The notes beneath the pieces were generated by a model. That model had not been told where the DNA came from. It ran no database searches and was given only the letters and a program-made list of their open reading frames with translations. Below, piece by piece: positions 7,054-15,709 of a stretch of DNA of 64,000 nucleotides. The first letter of the stretch is position 1; each line of letters starts with the position of its first letter. Source of the stretch: Solihabitans fulvus (GTDB lineage: Bacteria > Actinomycetota > Actinomycetes > Mycobacteriales > Pseudonocardiaceae). The stretch spans positions 49,503 through 113,502 of the forward strand of contig NZ_VUOB01000085.1 of NCBI RefSeq assembly GCF_008386585.1, given 5' to 3'. A program made the position numbers and the translations under genes.

Positions 7054-8457
7054 TCAGTCGAGGTCGTCGTGCCGGATGAGCTGCCGGCCGGCCTCGGTGA
7101 TCGAGCCCGACAGCGATGGGTACACCGAGAAGGTGTGCGCCAGGTGCTCGACGGTGAGCTGGTTCTGCACCGCGAGCGCGATCGGCAGGATCAGCTCGCT
7201 GGCGTTCGGCGCCACCACGACGCCGCCGATCACCACACCGGTCGCCGGGCGGCAGAACAGCTTCACGAAGCCGCGCCGCACGCCCTCCATCTTCGCCCGC
7301 GCGTTCGTCGCCAGCGGCATCATGATCGTGCGCGCCGGCACCTCGCCGGAGTCGATCGCGTGCTGGCTGATGCCGACGTTGGCGATCTCCGGGTTGGTGA
7401 ACACGTTGGACGCCACGGTCTTCAGCCTGATCGGGTTCACGGCCTCGCCGAGCGCGTGCCACATGGCGATCCGGCCCTGCATGGCCGCGACCGACGCCAG
7501 CATCAGCACGCCGGTGCAGTCGCCAGCCGCGTAGACGCCGGACACCGTCGTCCGCGACACCCGGTCGACCGGGATGAACCCGCCCCTGCCCGGCTCGATG
7601 CCGATCCGGTCGAGGCCGATGTCGCCCGTGTTGGGCACCGAGCCGACGGTCATCAGCGCGTGGCTGGCCTCGATGGTCCTGCCGTCCGCGAGGTGCACGA
7701 TCACGCCGTCGGCGGTCCGCTCGACCTTCTCGGCCCGCGCCTGCTTGACCACCTCGGTGCCGCGCTCGGCCAGCACGTCCTCCAGCACGGCGGCCGCGTC
7801 GGCGTCCTCGTGCGGCAGCACCCGGTCCCGGCTGGACGCGACGGTGACCTTCACGCCCATCTCCGTGTACGCGGAGGCGAACTCGGCGCCGGTCACCCCG
7901 GAGCCGATCACCGCGAGGTGCGACGGCAGCTCGGGCAGGTCGTAGATCTGCCGCCAGGTCAGGATCCGCTCACCGTCCGGCTCCGCGCCGGGCACCACGC
8001 GCGGCGTCGCGCCGGTCGCGATCAGCACCACGTCGGCGTCGAGCACCTCGGTGCTGCCGTCGTTGAGCTGCACGGCGACCCGGTGCTGGGCCAGGCCCGG
8101 CTTGTCGTCGCAGAACCTCGCCTTGCCGGAGATGATCCGCACGCCCTCGCGCTGGAGCCTGGCCCTGACGTCGGCGGACTGCGCCAGCGCGAGGCCCTTG
8201 ACCCTGCCGTGCACGACGGGCAGCTCGACGGCGGCCTCGGCGTTGTTGGTGCGGATACCGAGCTCGTCGGCGTCGCGGAACGCGGACCGCGCGCCCGCCG
8301 ACGCGATGAACGTCTTGGACGGCACGCAGTCGTAGAGCACGCAGGCACCGCCTGCGCCGTCGCTCTCGACGACCGTCACCTCGGCGCCGTGCGGGGCCGC
8401 GACCAGCGCGGACTCGTATCCGGCCGGGCCGCCACCCATGATCACGATGCGGGTCAC
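7054..8457 (-). CDS. lpdA: LpdA-type NAD(P)H quinone reductase (flavoprotein disulfide reductase family)
   Basis: This 467-residue FAD enzyme has the order expected of the family: FAD-binding GGGPAGYES (residues 8-16), redox Cys pair GGACVLYDCVPSK (C39, C44), NAD(P)-binding IGSGVTGAEFASAY (~170) and the second FAD motif YAAGDCTG (~295). The C-terminal segment reads FSVYPSLSGSITEA where true lipoamide dehydrogenases have the catalytic H-P-T-x-S-E. Loss of that histidine is also known in mycobacterial LpdA (Rv3303c), which is not a lipoamide dehydrogenase but reduces quinones. The GTG at 8457 follows GGAGGAGGACC and precedes RIVIMGGGPAG. Expected role: cytoplasmic quinone or redox-cycling detoxification. 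Confidence 0.88.
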   Translation of the reverse strand: MTRIVIMGGGPAGYESALVAAPHGAEVTVVESDGAGGACVLYDCVPSKTFIASAGARSAFRDADELGIRTNNAEAAVELPVVHGRVKGLALAQSADVRARLQREGVRIISGKARFCDDKPGLAQHRVAVQLNDGSTEVLDADVVLIATGATPRVVPGAEPDGERILTWRQIYDLPELPSHLAVIGSGVTGAEFASAYTEMGVKVTVASSRDRVLPHEDADAAAVLEDVLAERGTEVVKQARAEKVERTADGVIVHLADGRTIEASHALMTVGSVPNTGDIGLDRIGIEPGRGGFIPVDRVSRTTVSGVYAAGDCTGVLMLASVAAMQGRIAMWHALGEAVNPIRLKTVASNVFTNPEIANVGISQHAIDSGEVPARTIMMPLATNARAKMEGVRRGFVKLFCRPATGVVIGGVVVAPNASELILPIALAVQNQLTVEHLAHTFSVYPSLSGSITEAGRQLIRHDDLD

Positions 8458-8555
8458 TTCGGTCCTCCTCCAGCGCCTCGGGTAGGCGGGTGCCAGCAGC
8501 AGCAACCGTACGCGGTCGCGTTTCGCCCGGTTCGGGGTGGCACGGCTTGCGGGAC

Positions 8556-8622
8556 CTCGACGGCGCGGATCGAGGGGACTCGACGGCGCGGATCGGGGGA
8601 CTCGGTGGCACGGATCGGGGGA
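8556..8622. repeat. Three 22-23-bp tandem repeats
   Basis: CTCGACGGCGCGGATCGAGG-type units occur three times: 8556-8578, 8579-8600 and 8601-8622, the last with changes (GGTGGCACGG). They fill the divergent region between lpdA and the gene at 8675. Iterated protein binding or slippage expansion are both possible. Confidence 0.7.
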
Positions 8623-8674
8623 CTAACGGTCGCGCGTCCCAACGGGTGATCGCGGGGTCGCTAGGCTGTCGCTC

Positions 8675-9133
8675 GTGCCGCTCTACGCCGCGTACGGGTC
8701 CAATATGGATCCGAACCAGATGATGGAGCGAGCCCCGGCCTCGCCGATGGCGGGAACCGGATGGCTCGCTGGCTGGCGACTGACCTTCGGCGGTGAGGAC
8801 CTGGGCTGGGAAGGCGCGCTCGCCACGATCGTGGAGGACGCGGACACGCAGGTCTTCGCCGTGCTGTACGACGTCAGCCCCCGGGACGAGGCGACCCTGG
8901 ACCGGTGGGAGGGCGCGCTCGGCCTGTACAAGAAGATCCGGCTGCGCGTGCAGACCCTGGAGGGGTCCGTGGTCGCCTGGCTGTACGTGCTGGACGCCTA
9001 CGAGGGCGGCCTGCCCTCCGCGCGGTACCTGGGCGTGGTGGCCGATGCCGCCGAGGCGGCGGGCGCGCCGGACGACTACGTCGCCGACCTGCGCACCCGA
9101 CCCTGCCAGGGCATCGGACCGCAGTCCGTGTGA
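8675..9133 (+). CDS. Gamma-glutamylcyclotransferase-like protein
   Basis: The 152-residue protein opens with the family signature YAAYGSNM (residues 4-11), which forms the substrate-binding loop of the GGCT fold. A glutamate in LDRWEGALGLYKK (E79) is at the position of the catalytic acid that forms 5-oxoproline from gamma-glutamyl amines. Bacterial members are mostly uncharacterised, and some bind other amide substrates. The GTG start at 8675 puts the YGSN motif at the usual distance from the N-terminus. It forms a single-gene unit ended by a strong hairpin. Confidence 0.85.
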   Translation: MPLYAAYGSNMDPNQMMERAPASPMAGTGWLAGWRLTFGGEDLGWEGALATIVEDADTQVFAVLYDVSPRDEATLDRWEGALGLYKKIRLRVQTLEGSVVAWLYVLDAYEGGLPSARYLGVVADAAEAAGAPDDYVADLRTRPCQGIGPQSV

Positions 9134-9147
9134 TGTCGTGCAGGGTG

Positions 9148-9174
9148 CCCTCACGACACTGGGTGTCGTGAGGG
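9148..9174. terminator. Bidirectional terminator hairpin
   Basis: CCCTCACGAC pairs with GTCGTGAGGG around a 7-base loop, between the convergent genes ending at 9133 and 9189. GTCGTGCAGGGT just before it also occurs in the hairpin at 42,968-43,016. Confidence 0.8.
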
Positions 9175-9188
9175 GGCGTTCAAGACAG

Positions 9189-9989
9189 CTATTCGGCGCT
9201 GGCGAGGAGTTCGGTGAGGTGCTGGGTTAGGCGGCGGGAGTCGACCGGGGCGATCGTGCTCCACGGCTCGGAGCCCGCGGTCGAGCGACGCATCTGGACG
9301 TAGCGGCCGTTCGGCGTGTCGAAGAAGCCGACGACGCGGTCCGGCCGCACCCGCTTGCCCCACTTGTCCCTGGCCGCCGCGCCGAACTGGCCTCGGTTGC
9401 CGGCGTCGCGCAGCATCTCCGCCATAGCGTGCGCGTCGTCCTGCCGCAGCCCGCGCTCCCGCAGCGCCTTCTCCAGGTCCTCTGGCTTGCTGACGTTGGC
9501 CGCCGCCGCGTCGAGGTCGGCGCTGGGCAGCGTGACCGAGTAGCCGCTGCCAGCCGGCGCGGTCGGCAGCACCGACAGCGCCTCGCGCGGCAGGCCCTCG
9601 CCGGACGCCGGCCGCAGGCTGAGCCGGTCGTTGTCCAGCACCGCGAGGACGCCGGAGCCGCCCCTGGACGCCGCGAGCACCCGGACGCTGCGGCCAAGCC
9701 ACAGCCTGCCGTCCACCTCCTGCGTCGGGCGGTTCAGCAGGTGCAGCAGCTCCTCAAGCATGGGGTCGAGGGCGACGGGCCTGCCGAGCCCGCGCCGCCC
9801 GAGGTCCGCCCACACGGAGTTGACCAGGGCGGCCCGCTCCGTGTGCGTCTTGCCGGGCGAGGGCACCTTCAGCACCAGCGGCATGACCTCCAGCCGGAGG
9901 TGTTCCCAGAGCACGTCGAACTCGAGCGCCGAGATGGTGACCGGCTCGCGCAGGTCGTTGCCGCCGAGGTCCAGTCCGAACATCGTCAT
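9189..9989 (-). CDS. EspG-family type VII secretion chaperone
   Basis: The 266-residue protein belongs to the EspG family, seen from the N-terminal ISALEFDVLWEHLRLEVMPL (residues ~19-38), the mixed alpha/beta middle and the C-terminal FFDTPNGRYVQMRRS. In mycobacteria EspG is a cytosolic chaperone that binds the tip of PE-PPE heterodimers and keeps them soluble for the ESX machine. Here the PPE-like and PE-like genes are immediately upstream on the same strand, so it most likely serves that pair. It is the last gene of the module. Confidence 0.88.
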   Translation of the reverse strand: MTMFGLDLGGNDLREPVTISALEFDVLWEHLRLEVMPLVLKVPSPGKTHTERAALVNSVWADLGRRGLGRPVALDPMLEELLHLLNRPTQEVDGRLWLGRSVRVLAASRGGSGVLAVLDNDRLSLRPASGEGLPREALSVLPTAPAGSGYSVTLPSADLDAAAANVSKPEDLEKALRERGLRQDDAHAMAEMLRDAGNRGQFGAAARDKWGKRVRPDRVVGFFDTPNGRYVQMRRSTAGSEPWSTIAPVDSRRLTQHLTELLASAE

Positions 9990-10014
9990 AGGTTAGGTGC
10001 TCTCCTCGAGAGCC

Positions 10015-11241
10015 CTACTGGCTCTCCCCGATGACCGGCAGCGAGGCATGGTTGCCGACGCCGTAGATGTCGTCGGTCTCCACCAGGTAGACGGCGGTCT
10101 CGTGCTCGATGTCGTCCTCGTCCTCGGACTTCGTGCCGAGCACCCCGAACGGGTCGAAGCCCTGCCCTGGGTTCGCGCCGGTCGACCGGCGGTGCACCGA
10201 GTCGTCCGAGGCGAAGTTACCCCCTCCGATCGCGCCGCCGTGCGACATCCCCTGTCCCGGCTGGGCCAGTGTCGCCGGGGCAGGCGCGAATCCGCCCTCC
10301 GCGCCGCTGATCGAGGTGGTGTCCTTGTCGCGGCCCGACTTGAGCTTGTCCGCCGCCCGCTGCGCCGGGCCGAGCCCACCGCCGCCGGCGAGACCGCCGC
10401 CGCCCGCCACGCCGTCGATGCCGACCGCGCCGGGCACGTAGGACTTGGCCGTGGTGTTGAGCCGAGGGCCACCGGACTTGGTGGACGTCCCGGACTCGGC
10501 CGTCGAGCCGCCGGACTGCCCGGGCCCGCGCCCGCGCTCGCCGTCCTCCTCGGCTCCGGCAGGCGCGACGGGCGTGCGGGCCGCGCCGCGAGCGCCGGTG
10601 CGGCGACCGCCGGACCTGGCCGACGGCACCCCGCCGACCTCGCCGTCGAGGATCGGGGCGGCCGCGACACCCGGTACGACGTCCGCGCCGGCCACCGGGC
10701 CCGCATTGATCACGACCTGCGGCGGCGCCTCGAAGCGGCCGAGCGTGCTGGTGTTGGTCGTGGTGCTGGACTCGTAGGTCGACATCACCTCGAACGCGCG
10801 CTGCTCGGCGGCGCTCTGCCGGTGCTCCTGCTTCTCGTAGTCGGTCTGCGCGCCGAACACGTGCGCGAGCACGGTCACCACGTCGTTGGGCCGCTCCGCG
10901 GTCACCGGCACCGGGGGCGGCATGTCGGCCCGCGCCTGGCCGACGAAGTCGGCCTGGAGCTCGGCGGACACCCGCATCACGTCGGCCCCGGTCTGGGCGT
11001 CGGAGGCCCACTGCGCCAGCGGGCTGATCCCGCCGCGCGCCTGGTCGCCTGCCGCGCCCTCCCAGACCGCGCCGGACTTGCTGACACCCTTGGCCAGGTC
11101 GGCGTTGATCTCGGCGAGCGTCGTGGACACCCCGGCCCACCGCTCCATGGACGCGTGCGAGCCCTTGGGCCCCGGCCCCTTCTGGAGCTGCCGGTAGAGC
11201 TCCTCGTGGGTGTAGCCACGCCACCGGTGTCCGTCAGTCAT
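10015..11241 (-). CDS. PPE-like type VII substrate
   Basis: The 408-residue protein has a helical PPE-type N-terminal domain (~1-165). It contains WAGVSTTLAEINADLAKGV and VWEGAAGDQARGGISPLAQW, matching the helices that pack against PE partners in actinobacterial PPE proteins. Residues ~190-360 are low-complexity (Gly, Ala, Pro, Ser), with GVAGGGGLAGGGGLG near 295. The last ~40 residues are acidic (KSEDEDDIEHE) followed by a short hydrophobic tail. No catalytic domain is visible. With PE-like and EspG genes on either side, it is probably a surface or secreted substrate of a type VII system encoded elsewhere. Confidence 0.82.
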   Translation of the reverse strand: MTDGHRWRGYTHEELYRQLQKGPGPKGSHASMERWAGVSTTLAEINADLAKGVSKSGAVWEGAAGDQARGGISPLAQWASDAQTGADVMRVSAELQADFVGQARADMPPPVPVTAERPNDVVTVLAHVFGAQTDYEKQEHRQSAAEQRAFEVMSTYESSTTTNTSTLGRFEAPPQVVINAGPVAGADVVPGVAAAPILDGEVGGVPSARSGGRRTGARGAARTPVAPAGAEEDGERGRGPGQSGGSTAESGTSTKSGGPRLNTTAKSYVPGAVGIDGVAGGGGLAGGGGLGPAQRAADKLKSGRDKDTTSISGAEGGFAPAPATLAQPGQGMSHGGAIGGGNFASDDSVHRRSTGANPGQGFDPFGVLGTKSEDEDDIEHETAVYLVETDDIYGVGNHASLPVIGESQ

Positions 11242-11298
11242 CTAGCTCTAGTCCCCTCGACTACTGGCTGACCACGGTCGTTCCGAGCCGACCGCCGG

Positions 11299-11676
11299 TC
11301 AGCAGCCGCCCTGCTTGAGCAGGTCGGTGTTGTCGCCCTCGACCACGTGGTACTGGCGTTCGACCTGACCGAGTGCGTCCAGCGCGGACTTCAGCTGCGC
11401 CTGGTAGCCCTGCAACGCGGTGAGCGCCGAGTCGGCTGCGTCGAACGACCGCTCGTTGAACTTGGTCGCGGCCTCCGCGCTGACCGGGTCGCCTGCCCAC
11501 GGCCGCACCCGCACCTCGGTGATCGCCAGCTCGATCTGCTTGTCCAGCTTCACCAGGGCGGTCGAGAAGACGTTGCGCAGATGCGGGATCGCCTCCGGGT
11601 CCACACGCAGGCTCTGCTGCGTCGGAATGGGCGGCAGCGAGCCACCCTCCCCGTCGAAGAGGTTGTCATAAGGCAC
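11299..11676 (-). CDS. PE-like / WXG-sized type VII partner protein
   Basis: The 125-residue helical protein has the length and helix-turn-helix hairpin of PE/WXG-type partners: IPHLRNVFSTALVKLDKQI (first helix), RPWAGDPVSAEAATKFNER (turn and second helix) and a C-terminal coil ending LLKQGGC. A strict WxG is not present; RPWAGD is the closest. The GTG start at 11,676 is preceded by GGGAGGT five bases away. It is between the DUF3558 gene and the PPE-like gene on the same strand and is the likely heterodimer partner of the latter. Confidence 0.7.
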   Translation of the reverse strand: MPYDNLFDGEGGSLPPIPTQQSLRVDPEAIPHLRNVFSTALVKLDKQIELAITEVRVRPWAGDPVSAEAATKFNERSFDAADSALTALQGYQAQLKSALDALGQVERQYHVVEGDNTDLLKQGGC

Positions 11677-11768
11677 GGTTGACCTCCCAGACGTGTCCTA
11701 CGCCAGAGTTACTGTAGCCACCGGGAGTGACACTGGGGAGCGTCCGGCGCGACTTCCGCCCGAGTGGG

Positions 11769-12377
11769 TCAGTGCTTTGCCCCAAGGCTTGTCATTGCTG
11801 CCTCGGCGACCCGTTGCGCGCCGAGACAGAGTGTGTCCTGCGGGGCTGGCCGGTCGTTGCCGCCGTCGCGGAACAGCACGTCGAGGAACTGGCCGTCGGC
11901 CACGTCGACGTCCACGTTGCAGGCGTTGGCGATGCCCGGCGTGCGGACGGTCAGCGCGGGGAACCCGCCGACGGAGGCCGGCCTGGCGTCCGTCTGCGCG
12001 TTCTCGTCCAGCCACACCTCGATGCCCTGCGCGGTGACCAGCGCGAGCCTGGCGACGTTGCCGGTGCGCAGGCCCCGGATGGTGCACGCCTTCGCGTTCC
12101 CGAACGCCTTGTCGACATAGTCACTTGGCGAGTTGTCGAGGCTGAGCGCGGTCCGCTGGTCCCTGGTGAGGATCCGGCAGGGGTCGATCGAGCCGAGCGG
12201 CAGCGGTCTCGGCCGTGGCGGCAGCGTGACGCTGGGCGTCGCGCTGGTCGTGGTCGTCGGCGCGGCAGGGGGAACGCTGTTGGCCGCGGGCCTGGTCAGG
12301 GTCCCGCAGCCGGTCAGGGCAAGCGCGGCCGCCACCAGCGCGCTGGTGGTGCTGACACCTCGCCGGCAGGTCGGCAT
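11769..12377 (-). CDS. DUF3558 lipoprotein
   Basis: The 202-residue protein starts with a lipoprotein signal peptide (basic RR, hydrophobic core, lipobox LTGC at ~21-24), then a Thr/Pro-rich spacer (~30-60). The DUF3558 domain follows, with its cysteines in IDPCRIL, KACTIRG, NACNVDV and TLCLGA, enough for two disulfides. DUF3558 lipoproteins are typical of Pseudonocardiales and mycobacteria and often precede PE/PPE/EspG modules, as here. The protein should be anchored outside the membrane. Its role is unknown; the context suggests support of substrate export or surface assembly. Confidence 0.88.
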   Translation of the reverse strand: MPTCRRGVSTTSALVAAALALTGCGTLTRPAANSVPPAAPTTTTSATPSVTLPPRPRPLPLGSIDPCRILTRDQRTALSLDNSPSDYVDKAFGNAKACTIRGLRTGNVARLALVTAQGIEVWLDENAQTDARPASVGGFPALTVRTPGIANACNVDVDVADGQFLDVLFRDGGNDRPAPQDTLCLGAQRVAEAAMTSLGAKH

Positions 12378-12417
12378 GCGCGTACCGTAGCGAAGCCGTC
12401 GCCGGTGGTATACCCGC

Positions 12418-12969
12418 TCAGTCGGGGTCGGTGGCCAGGCGGGACCAGATCAGCAGGTCGCGATGGCCGTCGTCGACGCGTTCCGCGCCGCGCAGCAGGC
12501 CCTCCAGCCGGAATCCGGACTTCTCCGCGACCCGCCGGGACGCGCCGTTGCCCTCGGCGTGCTGGTAGCAGACCCGGTGCAGGTCCAGGGCGCCGTAGCC
12601 GAAGCGCAGCGCGGCCGCGAGCGCCGCCACCGCGACGCCGCGCCCCCGGTGCGCCGGGTGGGTCCAGCAGGACACCTCGGCGGTGCCGTGCCACAGGTCG
12701 AGGCCCTTGAGGCCGACCTCGCCGAGCATGGCGCCGGTCTGCGGGTCGGCGACGGCCCAGGAGCAGCGCCGGTCGTCCTGCCACTCCCGCGTGCGGTCCG
12801 CGACGTAGCGGCCGGCCGAGTCCAGGTCGTCGATCCGGTAGCGGGTCAGCCAGCGGCGGGTGTCGGGGTCGGTGAACGCCGCGAGCACGGCCGCGCGGTC
12901 GTCGATCCGCTCGTCGGCCCTGAGCTGGCGAAGGTAGTAGTCCCCAGCGTTGATCTCGACCGGTTCCAC
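12418..12969 (-). CDS. GNAT acetyltransferase, RimJ/RimL type
   Basis: The 183-residue protein has the GNAT fold with an acetyl-CoA loop in THPAHRGRGVAVAALAAALRFGYG (Q/R-x-x-G-x-G/A equivalent at ~110-120) and the C-terminal RimJ/RimL pattern YQHAEGNGASRRVAEKSGFRLEG, where N and S position the substrate. This branch acetylates protein N-termini or small amines. The substrate is not predictable. It is transcribed away from the ABC exporter genes that follow. Confidence 0.88.
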   Translation of the reverse strand: MEPVEINAGDYYLRQLRADERIDDRAAVLAAFTDPDTRRWLTRYRIDDLDSAGRYVADRTREWQDDRRCSWAVADPQTGAMLGEVGLKGLDLWHGTAEVSCWTHPAHRGRGVAVAALAAALRFGYGALDLHRVCYQHAEGNGASRRVAEKSGFRLEGLLRGAERVDDGHRDLLIWSRLATDPD

Positions 12970-13084
12970 GGCCTTACGCTATCTGGCGCTGTGGCGGCAC
13001 CCAAAGGGGCGAGACGTCACCAGATGGGGTAGTAGTTCTGGCGCCGCGCTCGACTTTCGGTGACGAACCACTCGAAATGCCCAC

Positions 13085-15709
13085 GTGATCTTCACTACCG
13101 TGGCGCTGGTGTCACCCATCAACTTGCCATGGCAACGATCGCCGCGCGCCGCGCTGTCCAACCCGGTCACGATCGTCGTCGCCGTGGTGATCGGGCTCGT
13201 GGTCGCCTTCGTCGCCTCGGCCACCGCCCTGTACGTCTCGGCCACCGGATCCGCCGCGGTCCAGTACGAGAACAGCCAGCTCTGCGAGGGCGACACCGGC
13301 CTGCGGATCCGCGAGGCGACGAACCAGCCCCCGGTGCAGGGCGAGCGCGAGCAGCGGATCAAGGCGGCCGCGGCGGCCGACGGCGCGGACGTCATCCGGC
13401 ACGTCCGCGCGGGCGGGGCGGCCCTGCTGATCGGCGGCGGCCACACGAACGTGCTCCTCGTCGCCAAGGACCACGGCCTGGACAACGTCGTGCCCGTCGA
13501 GGGCTCCGGCGTTGACGGCGTGTGGGTGCCCACCGACCTCGCCGCCGTGCTCGGCCTGCACGCCGGCGGCACGCTCACCATCGCGACCCGATCGGGGTCG
13601 ACCACAGGGCCGACCACGCTGCCGATCGCCGGCGTCTACCGGCGCGTCGTCGAGCCGGCACCGCCGTTCTGGTGCAGCGACGAGGGCTACCTGGTGCCCC
13701 ACCCCGAGATCGGCGAGGCCGGTGCGCCCCCGCCGCTGCTGGTCGCGCCCGCCCTGTTCGACACGCTGCGGGACAAGGGACTCGCGCCGCAGCCGGGCCG
13801 CATCCAGTTCGCCACCGCCACCCTGCCGGTCACCGTGACCGAGCAGCGGCGCTGGTCGGCCCAGGTCGACGCGATGCGCCGCGACGTCGGGCAGGTACTC
13901 GCGCAGGATGCGCCCGCCATGACCAACCAGGCCGCCGTCACCCTGGCCGCGGGCGAGAGCGCGCAGTCCACCGTGCTGAGTTCGCTGCTGCCGCTGACCG
14001 GCGCGAGCCTGCTCGCCGGCCTGCTCGCGGTGTTCGGCCTGGCCGGCCAGTGGTCGCAACGCCGGGCCGCCGAGATCCGGCTGCTGTGGACGCGCGGCGC
14101 GCGGCCGGTGTCGCTCGGCGGCAAGGCCGGCCTCGAACTCGGCCTGCCGCTGCTGCTCGGCAGCGCGCTCGGCTGGGCGGCGGCGCGGCTGACCGTTCCG
14201 CTGCTCGCGCCCGCCGGACAGCTCGACCCGTGGGCCGGCTGGGTGTCCGCCGCGCTCGCCGCCGGCACCTGGCTGCTGGTGCTGCTGGTGCTGGTCGCCT
14301 CGGCGGCACTGCGGGTGCGCCGCCAGCACGAGAGCGGCCGGGCCGGCCGGCTGACCCCGCTGCTCGGCAAGGTCCTGCGGCGAACCCCGTGGGAACTGCT
14401 GGCCGGCGGCCTCGCCGTGCTGTCCTGGCGGCGGCTGTCCGGCGGCTCGCTGACCGTCCGGCCGGACAGCCTGCTGCCCACCGTCGACGTGTTCGCCCTC
14501 GCCTTCCCGGTGCTGTGCATCGCCGTGCTGCTCGGCCTCGCCGCGCGGCTGGCCGGCTGGGCGCTGCGGGCCAGCCACCGACGGCGCGGCTGGCGGCGAC
14601 CGGCCGCCCTGTGGGCGCTGCGCAGATCGGCGGCGCAGTCCAGGGTCACCCTGGCGCTGCTCGCGGTCGCCGGCCTCGCGATCGGGGTGATCGTTGTGGG
14701 GATCGGCGTAGCCGACACCCAGCAGAACTCCATCCAGGACAAGGGATTGGTGTTCGCCGGCGCGAACACCGTCGTGCGGGTCGCGAACAACGTCGGCGAC
14801 CGGCCCGAACTACCCGCGCCGATCAGGGGCAGGGCCACCAGGGTGCTGTGGGACGAGCCGAAACTCGACGACGGGCGGCAGGGCAGGATCCTCGTGGTCG
14901 ACCCGGCCACCTACGCCGACGGCGGCGGCTGGCAGGACCGGTGGAACGGGCTCTCGCTCGCCGAGCTGCTCGGCAAGCTCGGACCGGCCGACCGGGACGG
15001 CACCGTGCCGGTGATCCAGGTCGGGTCGTACCAGCCGGCCAGGTTCGTCGCGCCAGAGCTGGCCAAGGTCCGGGTCGTGGCCACCGTGCCGGTGTTCGCC
15101 GGCATGATGCGCGCCGAGGGCATGCTGGTGGCGGCCTGGGACGCCGTGCCGGCAAACGTCCGAGGCGAGTACAACCAGCAGGTGTGGACCATGAGCGACT
15201 CCGCGTCGGTGCTGAAAGCGTTGCAGGACAACGGGATGCGTCCGGGTCGGATCCTTCGCGCCGAGAACACCACCGGCCACCTGCCGTTCCTGTTGATCGG
15301 CTGGGTCTTCCGGTTCTTCGTGGTGCTCGGCAGCGCGCTCATCGCCGTCGCCGCCGTCACCCTGCTGGTGTCGGTGGAAACCAGGCGGCGGTCCACGGCC
15401 GTCGCGCACGCCCTGCTGGCCAGGATGGGCCTGCGGACCAGGGCGCTGTACGCCTCGCACGCCGCCGAGCTGACCATGCTCGCCGCGCTGGCGCTGCTGG
15501 TCGGCCTCGGCGGCGGGTGGCTCGCCGTCCGCCTCGCCGGTCCCGAGCTCGACCCCTACCCGAACCTGCATCCCGGCACCATCCCCGCGAGCGTCCTGCC
15601 CGTCGCGTTCGGCGCGGTCGGCGGCGCGGCCGTCGCCGTGCTGCTGGTCGCCGCGCACGCCGTCCTCGCGGCGCGGCGGGCCCCAGTGAAGGAGCTGCTT
15701 CGTGGCTGA
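13085..15709 (+). CDS. FtsX-type ABC transporter permease
   Basis: The ~870-residue membrane protein has the FtsX/MacB-like plan in duplicate: an N-terminal membrane helix (~20-45), a large extracytoplasmic domain with the first cysteines (QLCEGD, FWCSDE), three helices (~300-410), a second helix-plus-loop block (~460-700) and a terminal set of helices (~735-870). MacB-type exporters work by mechanotransmission on lipids, lipoproteins or peptides rather than true transport. Two ATPase genes follow with short overlaps, an unusual one-permease/two-ATPase arrangement. Start choice is uncertain: GTG codons at 13,085, 13,100 and 13,109 are all possible and none has a good ribosome site; 13,109 gives SPINLPWQRSPR at the N-terminus. 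Confidence 0.85.
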   Translation: MIFTTVALVSPINLPWQRSPRAALSNPVTIVVAVVIGLVVAFVASATALYVSATGSAAVQYENSQLCEGDTGLRIREATNQPPVQGEREQRIKAAAAADGADVIRHVRAGGAALLIGGGHTNVLLVAKDHGLDNVVPVEGSGVDGVWVPTDLAAVLGLHAGGTLTIATRSGSTTGPTTLPIAGVYRRVVEPAPPFWCSDEGYLVPHPEIGEAGAPPPLLVAPALFDTLRDKGLAPQPGRIQFATATLPVTVTEQRRWSAQVDAMRRDVGQVLAQDAPAMTNQAAVTLAAGESAQSTVLSSLLPLTGASLLAGLLAVFGLAGQWSQRRAAEIRLLWTRGARPVSLGGKAGLELGLPLLLGSALGWAAARLTVPLLAPAGQLDPWAGWVSAALAAGTWLLVLLVLVASAALRVRRQHESGRAGRLTPLLGKVLRRTPWELLAGGLAVLSWRRLSGGSLTVRPDSLLPTVDVFALAFPVLCIAVLLGLAARLAGWALRASHRRRGWRRPAALWALRRSAAQSRVTLALLAVAGLAIGVIVVGIGVADTQQNSIQDKGLVFAGANTVVRVANNVGDRPELPAPIRGRATRVLWDEPKLDDGRQGRILVVDPATYADGGGWQDRWNGLSLAELLGKLGPADRDGTVPVIQVGSYQPARFVAPELAKVRVVATVPVFAGMMRAEGMLVAAWDAVPANVRGEYNQQVWTMSDSASVLKALQDNGMRPGRILRAENTTGHLPFLLIGWVFRFFVVLGSALIAVAAVTLLVSVETRRRSTAVAHALLARMGLRTRALYASHAAELTMLAALALLVGLGGGWLAVRLAGPELDPYPNLHPGTIPASVLPVAFGAVGGAAVAVLLVAAHAVLAARRAPVKELLRG

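Noticed and set aside
8556..8622. CRISPR-like array
   Set aside because: Units are contiguous with no spacers and there are no cas genes. They are simple tandem repeats.
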